A stretch of DNA of 64,000 nt from Acheta domesticus (lineage: Eukaryota > Arthropoda > Insecta > Orthoptera > Gryllidae): the NCBI GenBank assembly GCA_031308135.1, contig JAHLJT010000631.1, positions 147,442,580-147,506,579 of the forward strand, given 5' to 3'. Shown here one piece after another: positions 1 to 9,562 of the stretch. The notes below the pieces were generated by a model. It saw only the letters and a list, made by a program, of their open reading frames with translations. It searched no databases and was not told where the DNA came from. The first letter of the stretch is position 1. Each line of letters opens with the position of its first letter. Position numbers and translations under genes: made by a program.

Positions 1-59
1 TTTGTGAAAATGGAAATAATTATTTCCGTGGCGAGAGTGTGAATAACTGATGTAATAGT

Positions 60-355
60 TTGTGTTGTATGAGCGTAATTCATTCGCCTAGGCATCACCT
101 GGAAGTGGTTTTAGTGCTACTTGTGCGAAATAATTTTCTGCACGAGTGAGGAGGTCGGGGTTTGTGTTAGAAGCTGTGGCCCATACCTCACACGCGTACA
201 ACCCCATGCTTCTTACGTACGCGAGGTAGAGGCAGATTTTATACTTTTCCTTAACGGAGCGGCTTCTAAAAAAGTGGCAGAAGAGAGGTAATGCGCCACG
301 TCATAGTTTTCGCCCTTCTTTTAAATGAGCTTTCCAGGTGAACCTACGATCGAAG
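60..355 (-). pseudogene. Jockey-like LINE fragment A, RT C-terminal end
   Basis: Read on the minus strand, this stretch resembles the region just after the reverse transcriptase palm of Jockey-clade non-LTR retrotransposons. Upstream (near 345-310) is a segment like FDRRFTWKAHL, matching the LDxxLTWxxHI motif of the family. Around 285-165 is a frame with LYLAYVRSMGLYACEVWATA, matching the family's LYxxxIRPxLTYACxVW thumb motif. It is homologous to, but distinct from, the piece at 392-694, so the region holds two copies of the same RT portion in the same orientation. No start or complete domain is present and the frame is broken, so this is a dead fragment. The element continues or ends beyond the left edge of the window. 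Confidence 0.6.
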
Positions 356-391
356 GAGCCCGTAGTTGGGGCTTTTAGTTTAATAGGCAGC

Positions 392-694
392 CTACGCCGA
401 TTGGCGCTCTTCCGCCGGGATTTTGGTGATGGGCTGCTGAGTCCTGATGATTCCTATTCGGATTAATCTGTTTTCAGCTTTCACTAGACAGTTGATGTTA
501 GATTTGGTAGCTGTGGCCCAGGAGGTGCAAGCGTATGTGCCAGCGCTGCGTATACACATGATGTATAATACAATTTTTGTTTTTTCCTTTATAGAGGATG
601 CTCTTCCTTTATAGAGGATATAGGCGAGCGGTATTAGTATCCATTTTTGTAGCAGCATGTTTGCAGTGGTTTGCCCAGGTGAACTTGTTGTCAA
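392..694 (-). pseudogene. LINE reverse transcriptase C-terminal (thumb) remnant
   Basis: A minus-strand frame of 100 codons carries IVLYIMCIRSAGTYACTSWA and then ATKSNINCLVKAENRLIRIG, which match the post-palm LYxxxIRPxLTYACxxW...NRxLR segment of Jockey-type RTs. Just upstream, in another frame (about 720-680), is LKFDNKFTWANH, the family's preceding LDxxLTWxxH motif, so at least one frameshift lies between them. The segment belongs to fragment B and is homologous to the fragment at 60-355. It is a broken remnant with no active site. Confidence 0.65.
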
Positions 695-899
695 ATTTAA
701 GTCTCAGTTAGGTTACACAATCACTCCAAGGTATGATCTTTCCTTGTAGCTGCATTGGGTCGAGTATTGCTTCTTGTCTCCAGCTAAAAATTATAGCCTG
801 GCATTTCTCTGTATTTAAAGAGACCATTTAATTTGCTTCAATTAGTTAGGTCTTCTGAGGCATTTTGTAACCTTTTTAACTGCGGCTTTAGTTCTCGCG

Positions 900-1446
900 A
901 ATTCAGAGGTAAAGGCCCCAGCAAACAGATAATTAGTAACATGAGGGGATTGTGGGAGACCGTGGAGATAAAGTGAAAATAGAAGTGGGGATAGAACAGC
1001 TCCTTGTGGAAGGATAGGTTTAGTAGTGGATCGATGTGATTGGCATTTGATTGTGAAGGTTCTATTGGAGAGATAGTTATGAATGAGGAGACATCTACTT
1101 AGGAAGAACTTTGATACATTATTCTAGAAGAATGTTATGATTTACATTATCAAAAGCTTGTGAAAAGTCAAAGAATATGGCTGGGAGAGAGCAGTGAAGA
1201 GAGGGTGGATGAAATTTCCAGAGCTACTCTGAGAGTGAGTTTCCGACGAGTGCCCCTTTCGAAATCCAAATTGGGTGATTGGCTACCAGATCCAGATTGT
1301 GTGATTGGGATGACGTTATTGGCTACCAGATAGCCTGTGATATTGGGTAGTAGAATTCTTTCGAAAATTTTTGATAGATGTGAGAGGAGACTGATGGGTC
1401 TGTAATTTGTTGGTTCTCTTGCATTTTTGTTAGGTTTGTTGATCAT
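900..1446 (-). pseudogene. LINE reverse transcriptase palm remnant, catalytic pair lost
   Basis: Reverse transcriptase fingers/palm motifs can be followed across frames on the minus strand. At 1446-1300 there is INKPNKNAREPTNYRPISLL followed by SHLSKIFERILLP (motifs 0-1). Around 1185-1125 is FDFSQAFDNVNHNILL (motif A, aspartate present). Around 1020-940 is PQGAVLSPLLFSLYLHGLP (motif B region). The YADD-equivalent at 911-925 reads FAGAF in place of the expected FADDT, so both catalytic aspartates are gone. A 14-base segment is duplicated at 1278-1291 and 1318-1331, where the frame breaks. The enzyme family is clear and the copy is inactive. Confidence 0.7.
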
Positions 1447-1682
1447 TATAATTGTTGCTGTTTTCCATTAGCGGATAGTATCCAATGATTAGGCATGCCT
1501 TCATTATTTGAAAAATAAGTTTGACTGCTATTTTTGGTGTTTTATCATTGTTCCACTAATGAAGTCAGGTTCGCAAGCTTTATTTGTACTAATAATTTTT
1601 ATTGGATTAGGGAGATCATCTTCGTTAATGTAAATTAATATCTTCCTCATTCATGAAAGCTGTTGGTTGAAATGGAAGATTT

Positions 1683-1880
1683 TTATGACTTCTTTAAAGG
1701 GGGTAATGTGTCAGGGAGTTGTACAAAATTGGTATTGGTTCGTACGAATGTTTTGGTTGACTTTGGAGTAAATCTGTCCTGAAGCAATGAAGCAAATATT
1801 TCGGCCTTTCGTTCTGGGTCGTATGTTATTAGATGTATGTGTTCAATAAGAGCGGTAATTGGTGGAACTGTGTTTTTCAA
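1683..1880 (-). pseudogene. LINE ORF2 linker between endonuclease and RT
   Basis: The minus-strand frame contains ITYDPERKAEIFASLLQDRF, then TPKSTK. This resembles the DxEKAExFAxxLxxxFTPN segment that sits between the endonuclease and reverse transcriptase domains of Jockey-type ORF2 proteins. It lies between the endonuclease (2950-2183) and RT (from 1446), as expected for one element. It has no independent function and is flanked by stops. Confidence 0.55.
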
Positions 1881-2182
1881 AACGTTTTGTAGTTTCGAAA
1901 TATATTTTCTATCTTTAACATCCGCATTGGTGAGAAACTTTTCCCATTATTTTTCTCTGTATTCAGCAAAAATTCTAGAGACTTCTCTTCGGTTTTTTTG
2001 AAAAATAGATTTGTCAGCGGGGTCACGCGATTAGTAGAATTGTCGTTGTGCTTTTTTTCTTTGTTGTATTAGCTGGTGAATATATGATGGCAGTTTATTT
2101 TCTTTATCTTGAGTTGTTGGTGAACTTGAAGCAAGCTTGAAAGCGGTGTTTATATGATAATTTAGAGTTTTTAATTTGGTTT

Positions 2183-2950
2183 CTATTTCCGAAGGTGAGC
2201 TAGGGCCTGTGTCTGGAAGTTTGATTTTGTGGGCAATCCTGTCTCTAAATTGTTTCCAATAGACTTTTGAATTTGCATAGAATTAGGGGAGGCTCCTAAA
2301 TAGATAGCTACTAAGATAGTTAGGTGAGCAGAGCACAGTTCGAAGAGTGGTGGAGGGGTGGTGGGTAGAAGTGAATTTGAGTGGATAATAAGGGCTAGTA
2401 TTTCATATGGACTATTTCTAAAATTATAGGTGGGGCCTGATGGAGGAAGGAGTGAAAATGAGTGATGTGATTCTAGGTATTGGTAAAGTATGTCCCCTGC
2501 TGTTGAATTGAAACGACATCCCCATTCAAGGCGTTTGACGTGTAAGTTTCCTCCCATAATGATTGTTGAATCGTTTGGTAATAAGACATAATCTTCTTTG
2601 GTTAACGTTTTTTGGGGACTTTTGTAGACAGAAATAAAGGAAACGTGACCCGTAACAGTGCCAGGTTCTACTATGGTTGCTTCTACTTGGTCTAAGTGCG
2701 GTGTTGGTATTCTTGTGTGAGGAAATGATTTCCTTATGGTGATGGCCGTGCCTCCTGAGATAGCCGTGCCTCTTCCTGGACGTGACTGCTTGTCATTGCG
2801 GAAAACTAAATATCCTTTGAGGTTGAAACTTCTGCTTGTTGAAAGGTGAGTTTCTTGCAGCACCAAAATTGCGACATTATAGTCTGCACAGAATTGTTCG
2901 GTAAGAGTGTAATCTTTCGTAAGGGTACCATTTGCATTCCATGATACCAT
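2183..2950 (-). pseudogene. LINE APE-type endonuclease domain remnant
   Basis: A 255-codon minus-strand frame begins MVSWNANGTL and continues with LVLQETHLS, a GGTAITIR block, and MGGNLHVKRLEWGCRFNSTA. These correspond to the N-terminal apurinic-like endonuclease of Jockey elements, which nicks the target for target-primed reverse transcription. The asparagine of WNANG and the glutamate of QETHL are present. The GDFN motif reads GGNLH, so the catalytic aspartate and the following asparagine are both changed. The C-terminal SDH box is not visible in frame: the expected region near residue 210 reads CSAHLTI. The domain is probably inactive. It is the best-preserved part of fragment B. Confidence 0.75.
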
Positions 2951-2989
2951 GTGGTATCTAGAATGGCACTGCGATGGCTTCGAGTGCCG

Positions 2990-3180
2990 TAAAAGCTTTT
3001 GTGGTAATATCTCCAGGTTATTTGAATATATTAAATTTGCTTTTAATTCCTCTTATGATTTTCCTCAGGTTCAGTCCTTTTAAGGAGTCAAGGAGTTCTT
3101 TAAATTCCCCAAATGTACTTGAAGTACTCGAAGTTTGAGAATTAGATGGGTTTTGAATTGTTTCTTTATTTTAGTTGTTA
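2990..3180 (-). pseudogene. LINE ORF1 (gag) C-terminal tail remnant
   Basis: Just upstream of the endonuclease start, a minus-strand frame reads SSTFGEFKELLDSLKGLNLR, followed by KIIRGIKSKF. Jockey-clade gag proteins commonly end in a similar leucine-rich FxELxxxLxxLN segment immediately before ORF2, so I infer this is the end of ORF1. It is short and the support is positional plus pattern only. Confidence 0.4.
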
Positions 3181-3255
3181 TATTTCTAATTTATCCAGAT
3201 TGAGTTGCCTATGTTTTTCTCCATTAATAGATGAGGAAATTCAATGACGGAAGAT

Positions 3256-3275
3256 AGGTTAGGTTAGGTTAGGTT
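3256..3275. repeat. (AGGTT)4 run, arthropod telomere-type pentamer
   Basis: Four perfect AGGTT units, equivalent to the insect/arthropod telomeric repeat TTAGG, lie between the gag remnants of the LINE. The run is too short to be a telomere. Runs of this size are common inside arthropod genomes, so it is only a weak pointer to the taxon. Confidence 0.7.
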
Positions 3276-3369
3276 GAAATTATGTTGGTTTTGAATGTTC
3301 TGCTTTTCCCTGATATGTTTGGTTTGTCTAATTGTTGTTGTCTAGCCCTTTTTGCCTCTATGTGAAAAC

Positions 3370-3480
3370 TTCATTCTGATTAATTGGCTAGATGATCTCC
3401 CGCGCAGTTGGCACATTTCGGTTTGGTGTTAAGTAGTGGATGCAGCGTGGTATGAGGTCCGTGCTGCGAATGCAACTACA
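3370..3480 (-). pseudogene. LINE ORF1 zinc-knuckle remnant
   Basis: The minus-strand frame around 3478-3376 contains TLHPLLNTKPKCANCAGDHL followed by AN and a stop. CxxCxGxHxA is the first half of the CCHC zinc knuckle in gag proteins of Jockey-like LINEs, which binds the element's RNA. The final cysteine and the second and third knuckles are not visible. The position upstream of the ORF1 tail and endonuclease fits one degraded element. Confidence 0.5.
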
Positions 3481-4910
3481 TACAGGTTCAGAACGGATTT
3501 CAGGGGATTGTTTCTTTAGAGGCAAATGAAAGGCAATGCACTTGTGAATTAATTTAAGCTTATTCCTTGAAAATAGTTACTTACACAAGTAGGTAATTTG
3601 GCAATAAGCCGGAGGACCAATGAATGTATAATAGTTTAAGTTTCGTCTTTGTGTAATAGTTGAAGTTTCTTCTTTCTTGAAGTTTACATTTACTCACAGA
3701 TTGATGAAAGTACAGCAAACACCAATGCAGGTCAGACGGCTGAATGTGTATGCCGTCGGTTGAAATGGGCTGCAGATGATACGGCTGGTAGGCTGGATGT
3801 CACCATGGGCGCGGACTCGACTACTGGAGCTCACTCGAGTACTGTTGACTTGGCCAGGTGAAGGCTGATTCACGGGTGGTCCAAATGAAGATCGCGGCCT
3901 GCTGGCCGCACTTATTGATTGCCGGAGCCTTGATAGGCAGAGCAAGGACAGCTGACTCGTTCGCAGGCTGTCTGACGAGTAGAGCGAGCATTGACACTCG
4001 TCCGGTGTATTGACAAATGTGTCAATGATAGTCGTTTGTCTCGTAGAAGTTGACTGAAGAAGTGACAGGCTAGTCTGACTGAAGAAGTTGCAGTAGTTTG
4101 TATTAGTGACTCAATAGTTTTCAGTAGCAGCGTAGAAATTACTGATAGAAGTTGACTGAAGTAGTTGCTTGGATCTTTGACTGAGAGTTGCAGTAGTTTG
4201 ACCGAGAGTGGCGCGTGGGAGCTAAGTTGCTGTATTTACTGAAACGTATGTTTCCGAGTGCAGAGTGGGAGGAGTCACGTGACATTTGCAGCTAGCCTAT
4301 GACGCAGTGAGACGCAGTGAGACGCAGTGTGCCGCGATAGTTGCACGCTATTTGTTGTTATTTTTGATGTGTGAAGTGCCTTTAGCGCGGCACTTGAGGT
4401 GCCTGCGATAGCTGCATCTCATTAGCAATGATTGGGATGTTTCTCACGGGAACCGCGGTACGCCGGTTGAGAGACGGGGCGGAAAGACGGGCGCAGGCGC
4501 GCCTGCCTGGCAGATGTGTTCGTGGTCGGCGAATGCTAACGCCAATATTGGTGCGGGAGGCACGTAGCGATATTTATGAATGTTTGTTAACACATCTGGC
4601 CGTCGAAGGCTGAGTAGAGGGCAGGTAGCCGGTTAATGGCGTGAGGCACCCGACCCACCGGCGCGTAGGCTAAGCCCTGGGTAATGACCTGTCGCCCCTT
4701 CCCGGACTATTACAATGAGTCCGCGGCGGTTCGGCGCACGCGGCAAAGAGGGTTCATCGAGAATTGTTTTGCTGCTTGGCCATCTGTGTTTCATTTTTAA
4801 ATTTTTGTATAGACATGTTAGTGCCGTGAGAAACTTTGAAGGTAGGGCAGCCGAAGAATGTTGGCCGCGCGGGGGTAAGACAATTTGTGAAGTGTGAATT
4901 TGTGAAGACA
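3481..4910. other. Unassigned spacer without recognisable gene
   Basis: No protein family, tRNA or rRNA is recognised here on either strand. Open frames exist (for example 3694-3945 and 4633-4965 minus, 4428-4613 plus), but they match nothing I know and overlap one another on opposite strands. The sequence is more GC-rich than the satellites to its right, especially 4400-4760. It holds imperfect direct repeats: GTTGACTGAAG near 4049 and again near 4151, and GTTGCAGTAGTTTG near 4087 and 4187. It may be the 5' part or 5' UTR of the LINE, another transposon, or unique host DNA. Confidence 0.5.
4301..4330. repeat. Three tandem decamers GACGCAGTGA
   Basis: GACGCAGTGA, GACGCAGTGA and GACGCAGTGT follow each other directly. 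The flanks do not continue the repeat. No function can be assigned. Confidence 0.85.
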
Positions 4911-7900
4911 ATAGTGAACATCCATTAGAAAGCACTATAAAAATCGTAAAATTCAACAAAGACAATTCTTTGAGGTAGTGTTGTTGAATATTTCTGGTAA
5001 TAACATTGCTGCACGACCTCGCGAAATTTTAACTTTCAACGAAATATCAGAAGTAAATAAAATGTCTAAAAACGTTTACAGACATCTCCGATGCCTTCAC
5101 ACAAATGTGGGACCAGTTTTATGAGTGAAACTCGCATCGTGAGTGCAAGATCAGATAGATAAAAGCAGTATTTACCTCAGTTTCTAGAAATAGTGTTTTT
5201 AGCCGTTTCAGCCACTAATAAAGCGTTTTTCGATATTTTAGAGAATTTCCTAATACATTTACAATGTTTTGGTATTGGAGATCTTCTTTTCGAACAATTA
5301 TAATAAACAGACTTTTAGCAAAGTATTTAGTCTTCACTAGCGATTTTATGTAATGTCATAACTGAAAATTTTCTCCTGAGAACAATCCAGAAACCTTTAA
5401 AATTTCTGGAAAATTTAAATATATTTTTTTTGAAATTATATTTTTCTAAATTCAGGTTCTAAGAGTTGGTTCAGGATCCTTCAAAATGGTTATGACAAAT
5501 TCATTTGTGTAAAGGTTTGATATATTTTACTTAAATTATTTTCTATGTAGGCTTTTGTGGGTGTAAAACTCTTACCACTACTTACCCTATGACTACTCCT
5601 AAACCAACTGCTTTATACCAAACTACCTGTCAAAAGTGACCATCCATGTGAAAGCACTATAAGAAACATAAAATTTAAACAAACAATTGTCTTGAGGAAG
5701 TGTTGAGAAATATTTCTGGCATTAATATTGCTGCACGACCTCGCGAAATTTTAACATTCAAGGAAATATCATAAGTAAAAGAAATATGTAAGAACGTTAC
5801 AGACATCTCCGATGCCTTCACCCAAATGTGGGAACAGTTTCATGAGTGAAATTCTCTTCGTGAGTGCAAGATCAGTTAGGTAAAAGAAGTATTTAACTTA
5901 GTTTCTTGAAATAGTGTTTTTAGCCGTTTCAGCCGCTAATAATGCGTTTCTCAATGTCTCAGAAGATTTCCTAATTAATGCACAATGTTTTCGTATTGGA
6001 GATCTTCTCTTCCAACAATTATAAAAAACGGACTTTTAGCAAAGTATTTAGTCTTCACTAGCGAATTCATGTAATGTCATAACTGAAATTTTTCTCTTAG
6101 GAACAATCCAGAAACCAGTAAAAAGTTCTGGAAAATTTAAATTTATTTTTTTTAGAAATTATTGTTTTTTTTTAAATTCAGGTTCTAAGAGCAGGTTCAA
6201 AATCCTTCAAAATGGTTATAACAAATTAATTTGTGTAAAGGTTTAAAATATTTTACTTAAATTATTTTCTAGGTAGGTTTTCGTGGGTGAAAAACTGCTA
6301 ACTCTACGTACCCTATGACTACTCCTACACCAACTGCTTTATACCAAACTACCTGTCAAAAATGAACATCCACGTGAAAGCACTAAAAGAATCGTAAAAT
6401 TCAACAAAGACAATTCTCATGCGGAAGTGTTGACGAATATTTCTGGTATTAACATTGCTGCAAGGCCTCGTGAAATTTTAACTTTCAACGAAATATCAGA
6501 AGTAAACAAATGTCTAAAAACGTTTACAGACATCTCCGATACCCTCAACAAACTGTGCGTCCAGTTTCATGAGTGAAACTCTCTTCGTGAGTGCAAGATC
6601 AGATAGGTAAAAGAAGTACTGACCTTTAGTTTCTTGAAGTACTGTTTTTAGCCGTTTCAGCCGCTAATAATGCGCTTTTCGATATCTCAGAAGATTTCCT
6701 AATAAATGCACAATGTTTTGGTATTGGAGATCTTCTCTTCGAACAATTATAAGAAACGGACTTTTAGAAAAGTATTTAGTCTTCACTAGTGATTTTATGT
6801 AATGTCATGACTGAAGAGTTTCTCCTGAGAACAATTCAGAAAAAGTTTAAAATTCTACAAAATTTAAATATATTTTTTTTAGTAATTTCTTTTTCAAAAT
6901 TCAGTTTCTAAAAGCAGGTTCAGGATCCTTCAAAATGGTTATGACAAATTAATTTTTGTAAAGGTTTGATATATTTAATCTTAATTATTTTCTATGTGAG
7001 CTTTTGTAGGTGTAAAACTCTTACCTCTACTTACTTTATGACTACTCCTACACCAAATGCTTTATAACAAAACTACCTTTCAAGAATGAACATCCACGTG
7101 AAAGCACTATAAGAATCGTAAAATTCAACAAAGACAATTCTCTTGAGGTAGTTTTGTTGAATATTTCTGGTATTAACATTGCTGCACGACCTCGCGAAAT
7201 TTGAACTTTCAACGAAATATCAGAAGTTAAAGAAAAGTCTAAAAACGTTGACAGTCATCTCAGAAGCGTTCACCTAACTGTGCGTCCTGTTTCATGAGTG
7301 AAACTCTCTTCGTGAGTGCAAGATCAGATAGGTAAAGGAAGTACTGAACTCAGTTTCTTGAAGTAGTGTTTTTAGCCGTTTCAGCCCCTAATAATGCGTT
7401 TTTCGATATATTCAGAAGATTTCCTAATAAATGCACAATATTTTGGTGTTGGTGATCTTCTCTTCAAACAATTATAAGAAACGGACTATTAGCAAAGAAT
7501 TTAGTCTTCACTAACGATTATATGTAAATTCATTACTGAAATTTTTCTCCTGAGAACAATTCAGAAACCTGTAAAAATTCTGGAAAAATTAAATTAATTT
7601 TTTTAGAAATTATTTTTTGTTCCAAATTCTGGTTCTAAGAGTAGGTTCAGGATCCAACAAAATGGTTACGACAAATGAATTTGTTTAAAGGTGTGAAATA
7701 TTTTACTTAAATAATTTTCTATTCAGGCTCTATTAAGTGTAAAACTCCTAACTCTACGTACCCTATGACTACTCCTACACCAAATGCTTTATTCCAAAAT
7801 ACCTGTCAAAAGTGAACATCCATGTGAAAGCAGTATAAGAATCGTAAAATTCAACAAAGACAATTCTCTTGAGGTAGTGTTGTTGAATATTTCTGGTATT

Positions 7901-8173
7901 AACATTGCTGCTCGACATCGCGAAATTTTAACTTTAAACGAAATATCAGAAGTAACAGAAAAGTCTAAAAACGTTGACAGACAACTCTGAAGCGTTCACC
8001 TAACTGTGCGTCCTGTTTCATGAGTGAAACTCTCTTCGTGAGTGCAAGATTAGATAGGTAATAGAAGTACTGACCTCAGTTTCTTGAAGTAGTGTTTTTA
8101 GCCGTTTCAGCCGCTAATAATGCGTTTTTCGATATCTCAGAAGATTTCCTTAAAAATGCACAATGTTTTGGTA
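4911..8173 (+). repeat. Satellite with unit of about 725 bp, 4.5 copies
   Basis: Successive units begin with a CATCCATGTGAAAG-like motif at 4919, 5641, 6367, 7091 and 7818, giving spacings of 722, 726, 724 and 727 bp. All are in the same orientation. Recognisable blocks recur in each unit: GCACGACCTCGCGAAATTTTAAC, a GAGTGAAACTCTCTTCGTGAG block, GCCGTTTCAGCC, and an AT-rich stretch with poly-T runs. Units differ by scattered substitutions and small indels. The fifth copy stops at about 8173, where the 148-bp satellite starts abruptly. A 68-codon open frame at 7784-7990 exists only in one copy and is not conserved between units, so no coding role is supported. I see no tRNA-like core in this unit. 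Confidence 0.9.
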
Positions 8174-9129
8174 ATTTAAAGAAGTTGGTTTTCGAACGCG
8201 ATAACACTCGCATGCTAAGCGACGTGTTACCTAACGGAGCTACGTCTCCCTTTTGCGGATTTTCAAGGTAATAGCTTTATATATCACAACATTTGTGTTC
8301 TATTTAGAAAAATTCATAGAAATATATAGAAGTTAAGTATCGAACGCGATAACACTCGCATGCTAAGCGAGCGCTTTACTAATGGAGCTGCGTCTCACCT
8401 TTGCAGATTTTAAAGGTAATAGATTTATATATCACAACATTATTGTTCTATTTTGAAAAATTCATAGAAATTTAAATAAGTTGCGTATCGAACGCGATTA
8501 CACTCGCATGCCAGGCAAGCGCTCTACTAACGGAGCATCGTCTATCGTTAGCGGATATTGAAGGTAATAGACTTATATATCCCAATATTTTTGTTCTATT
8601 TTGAAAAATTCATAGAAATTTAAAGAAGTTGGTTATCGAACGCGATAACCTTTGCATGCTAAGCAAGCGCTTTTCGAATGTAGCTACGACTCCCCTTTGC
8701 GGATTTTGAAAGTATTGGCCTTATATAACACAACATTTGTGTTCTATTTAGAAAAATTAATGGAAAGTTAAAGAAGTTAGGTATCGAACGCGATAACACT
8801 CGCATGCTAAGCAACAGCTTTACCAGTGGAGCTACGTCTCTCCTTACCGGGTTTTGAAGTTATTTGCCTTATATATCATAACATTTGTGTTCTATTTAGA
8901 AAAATTCATAAGAATTTAAAGAAGTTGGGTATCGAACGCAATAGCACTCGCATGATAAGCAAGCGCTTTACTAATGGAGCTATGTCCCTCCTTTGCGGAT
9001 TTTTAAGGTAATAGCCTTATATACTTTAACATTTGTGTTGTATTGAGAAAAATTCATAGAAATTTATAGAATTTGGGTATCGAACGCGTTAACACTCGCA
9101 TGTTAAGCAAGTGCATTACTAACGGAGCT

Positions 9130-9562
9130 ACGTGTTTCCTTTGCGGATTTTGAAGATATTAGCCTTATATAACACAACATTTGTGTTCTATTTAGAAAAT
9201 TCCATCGAAATTAAAAGAAGTTGGGTATCGAACGCGATAATACTCGCATGCTTAGCAAGCGCTTTACTAATGGAGCTACGTATCCCTTCGCGGACTTTGA
9301 AGTTATTTGCTTTATGTATCACAACATTTGTGTTCTATTTAGAAAAATTCATTGAAATTTATAGAAGTTGGATCGAACGCGATAACACTCGCATGCTAAG
9401 CAAGCGCATTGCGAATGGAGCTGTGCTTCCCCTTTGCGAAATTTTAAGGTATTAGCATTATATATCACAACATTTGTGTTCTTTTTAGAAAAATTCACAG
9501 AAATTTAAAGAAGTGGGGCATCGAACGCGATATCACTCGCATGCTAAGCAAGCGCTTTACCA
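9130..9562. repeat. Satellite block duplicated at 11632-12064
   Basis: About three consecutive units, including the variant TTATATAACACAAC at 9165 and an unusual run (TGGAGCTGTGCTTCCCC, then GTGGGGCATCGAACGCGAT), recur in the same order 2502 bp downstream. This marks a local multi-unit duplication. Confidence 0.65.

Larger units (their letters stand above)
370..3480 (-). mobile_element. Degenerate Jockey-clade non-LTR retrotransposon (fragment B)
   Basis: On the minus strand the expected LINE parts occur in order: gag zinc-knuckle remnant (about 3478-3370), gag C-terminal tail (about 3170-3000), endonuclease (2950-2183), linker (1880-1683), RT fingers/palm (1446-900) and RT C-terminal thumb (about 720-392). 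The pieces lie in different frames separated by stops and frameshifts, so the copy is dead. Assignment to Jockey rests on the endonuclease start (SWNANG), the linker with ERKAEIFASLLQDRFTP, and the RT block YRPISLLSHLSKIFERILL. No poly(A) tail or target-site duplication was identified. The 3' end may have been lost where fragment A abuts it at about 355-390. Confidence 0.75.

Noticed and set aside
3256..3275. Telomere or telomere-proximal array
   Set aside because: Only four pentamers, inside a LINE remnant. Too short to indicate a chromosome end.
3694..3945. Possible minus-strand protein of 83 codons
   Set aside because: No family resemblance and serine/proline-rich low complexity. Left as unassigned spacer.
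7784..7990. Coding frame in the ~725-bp satellite
   Set aside because: The corresponding stretch in the other four units is interrupted, so it is chance.
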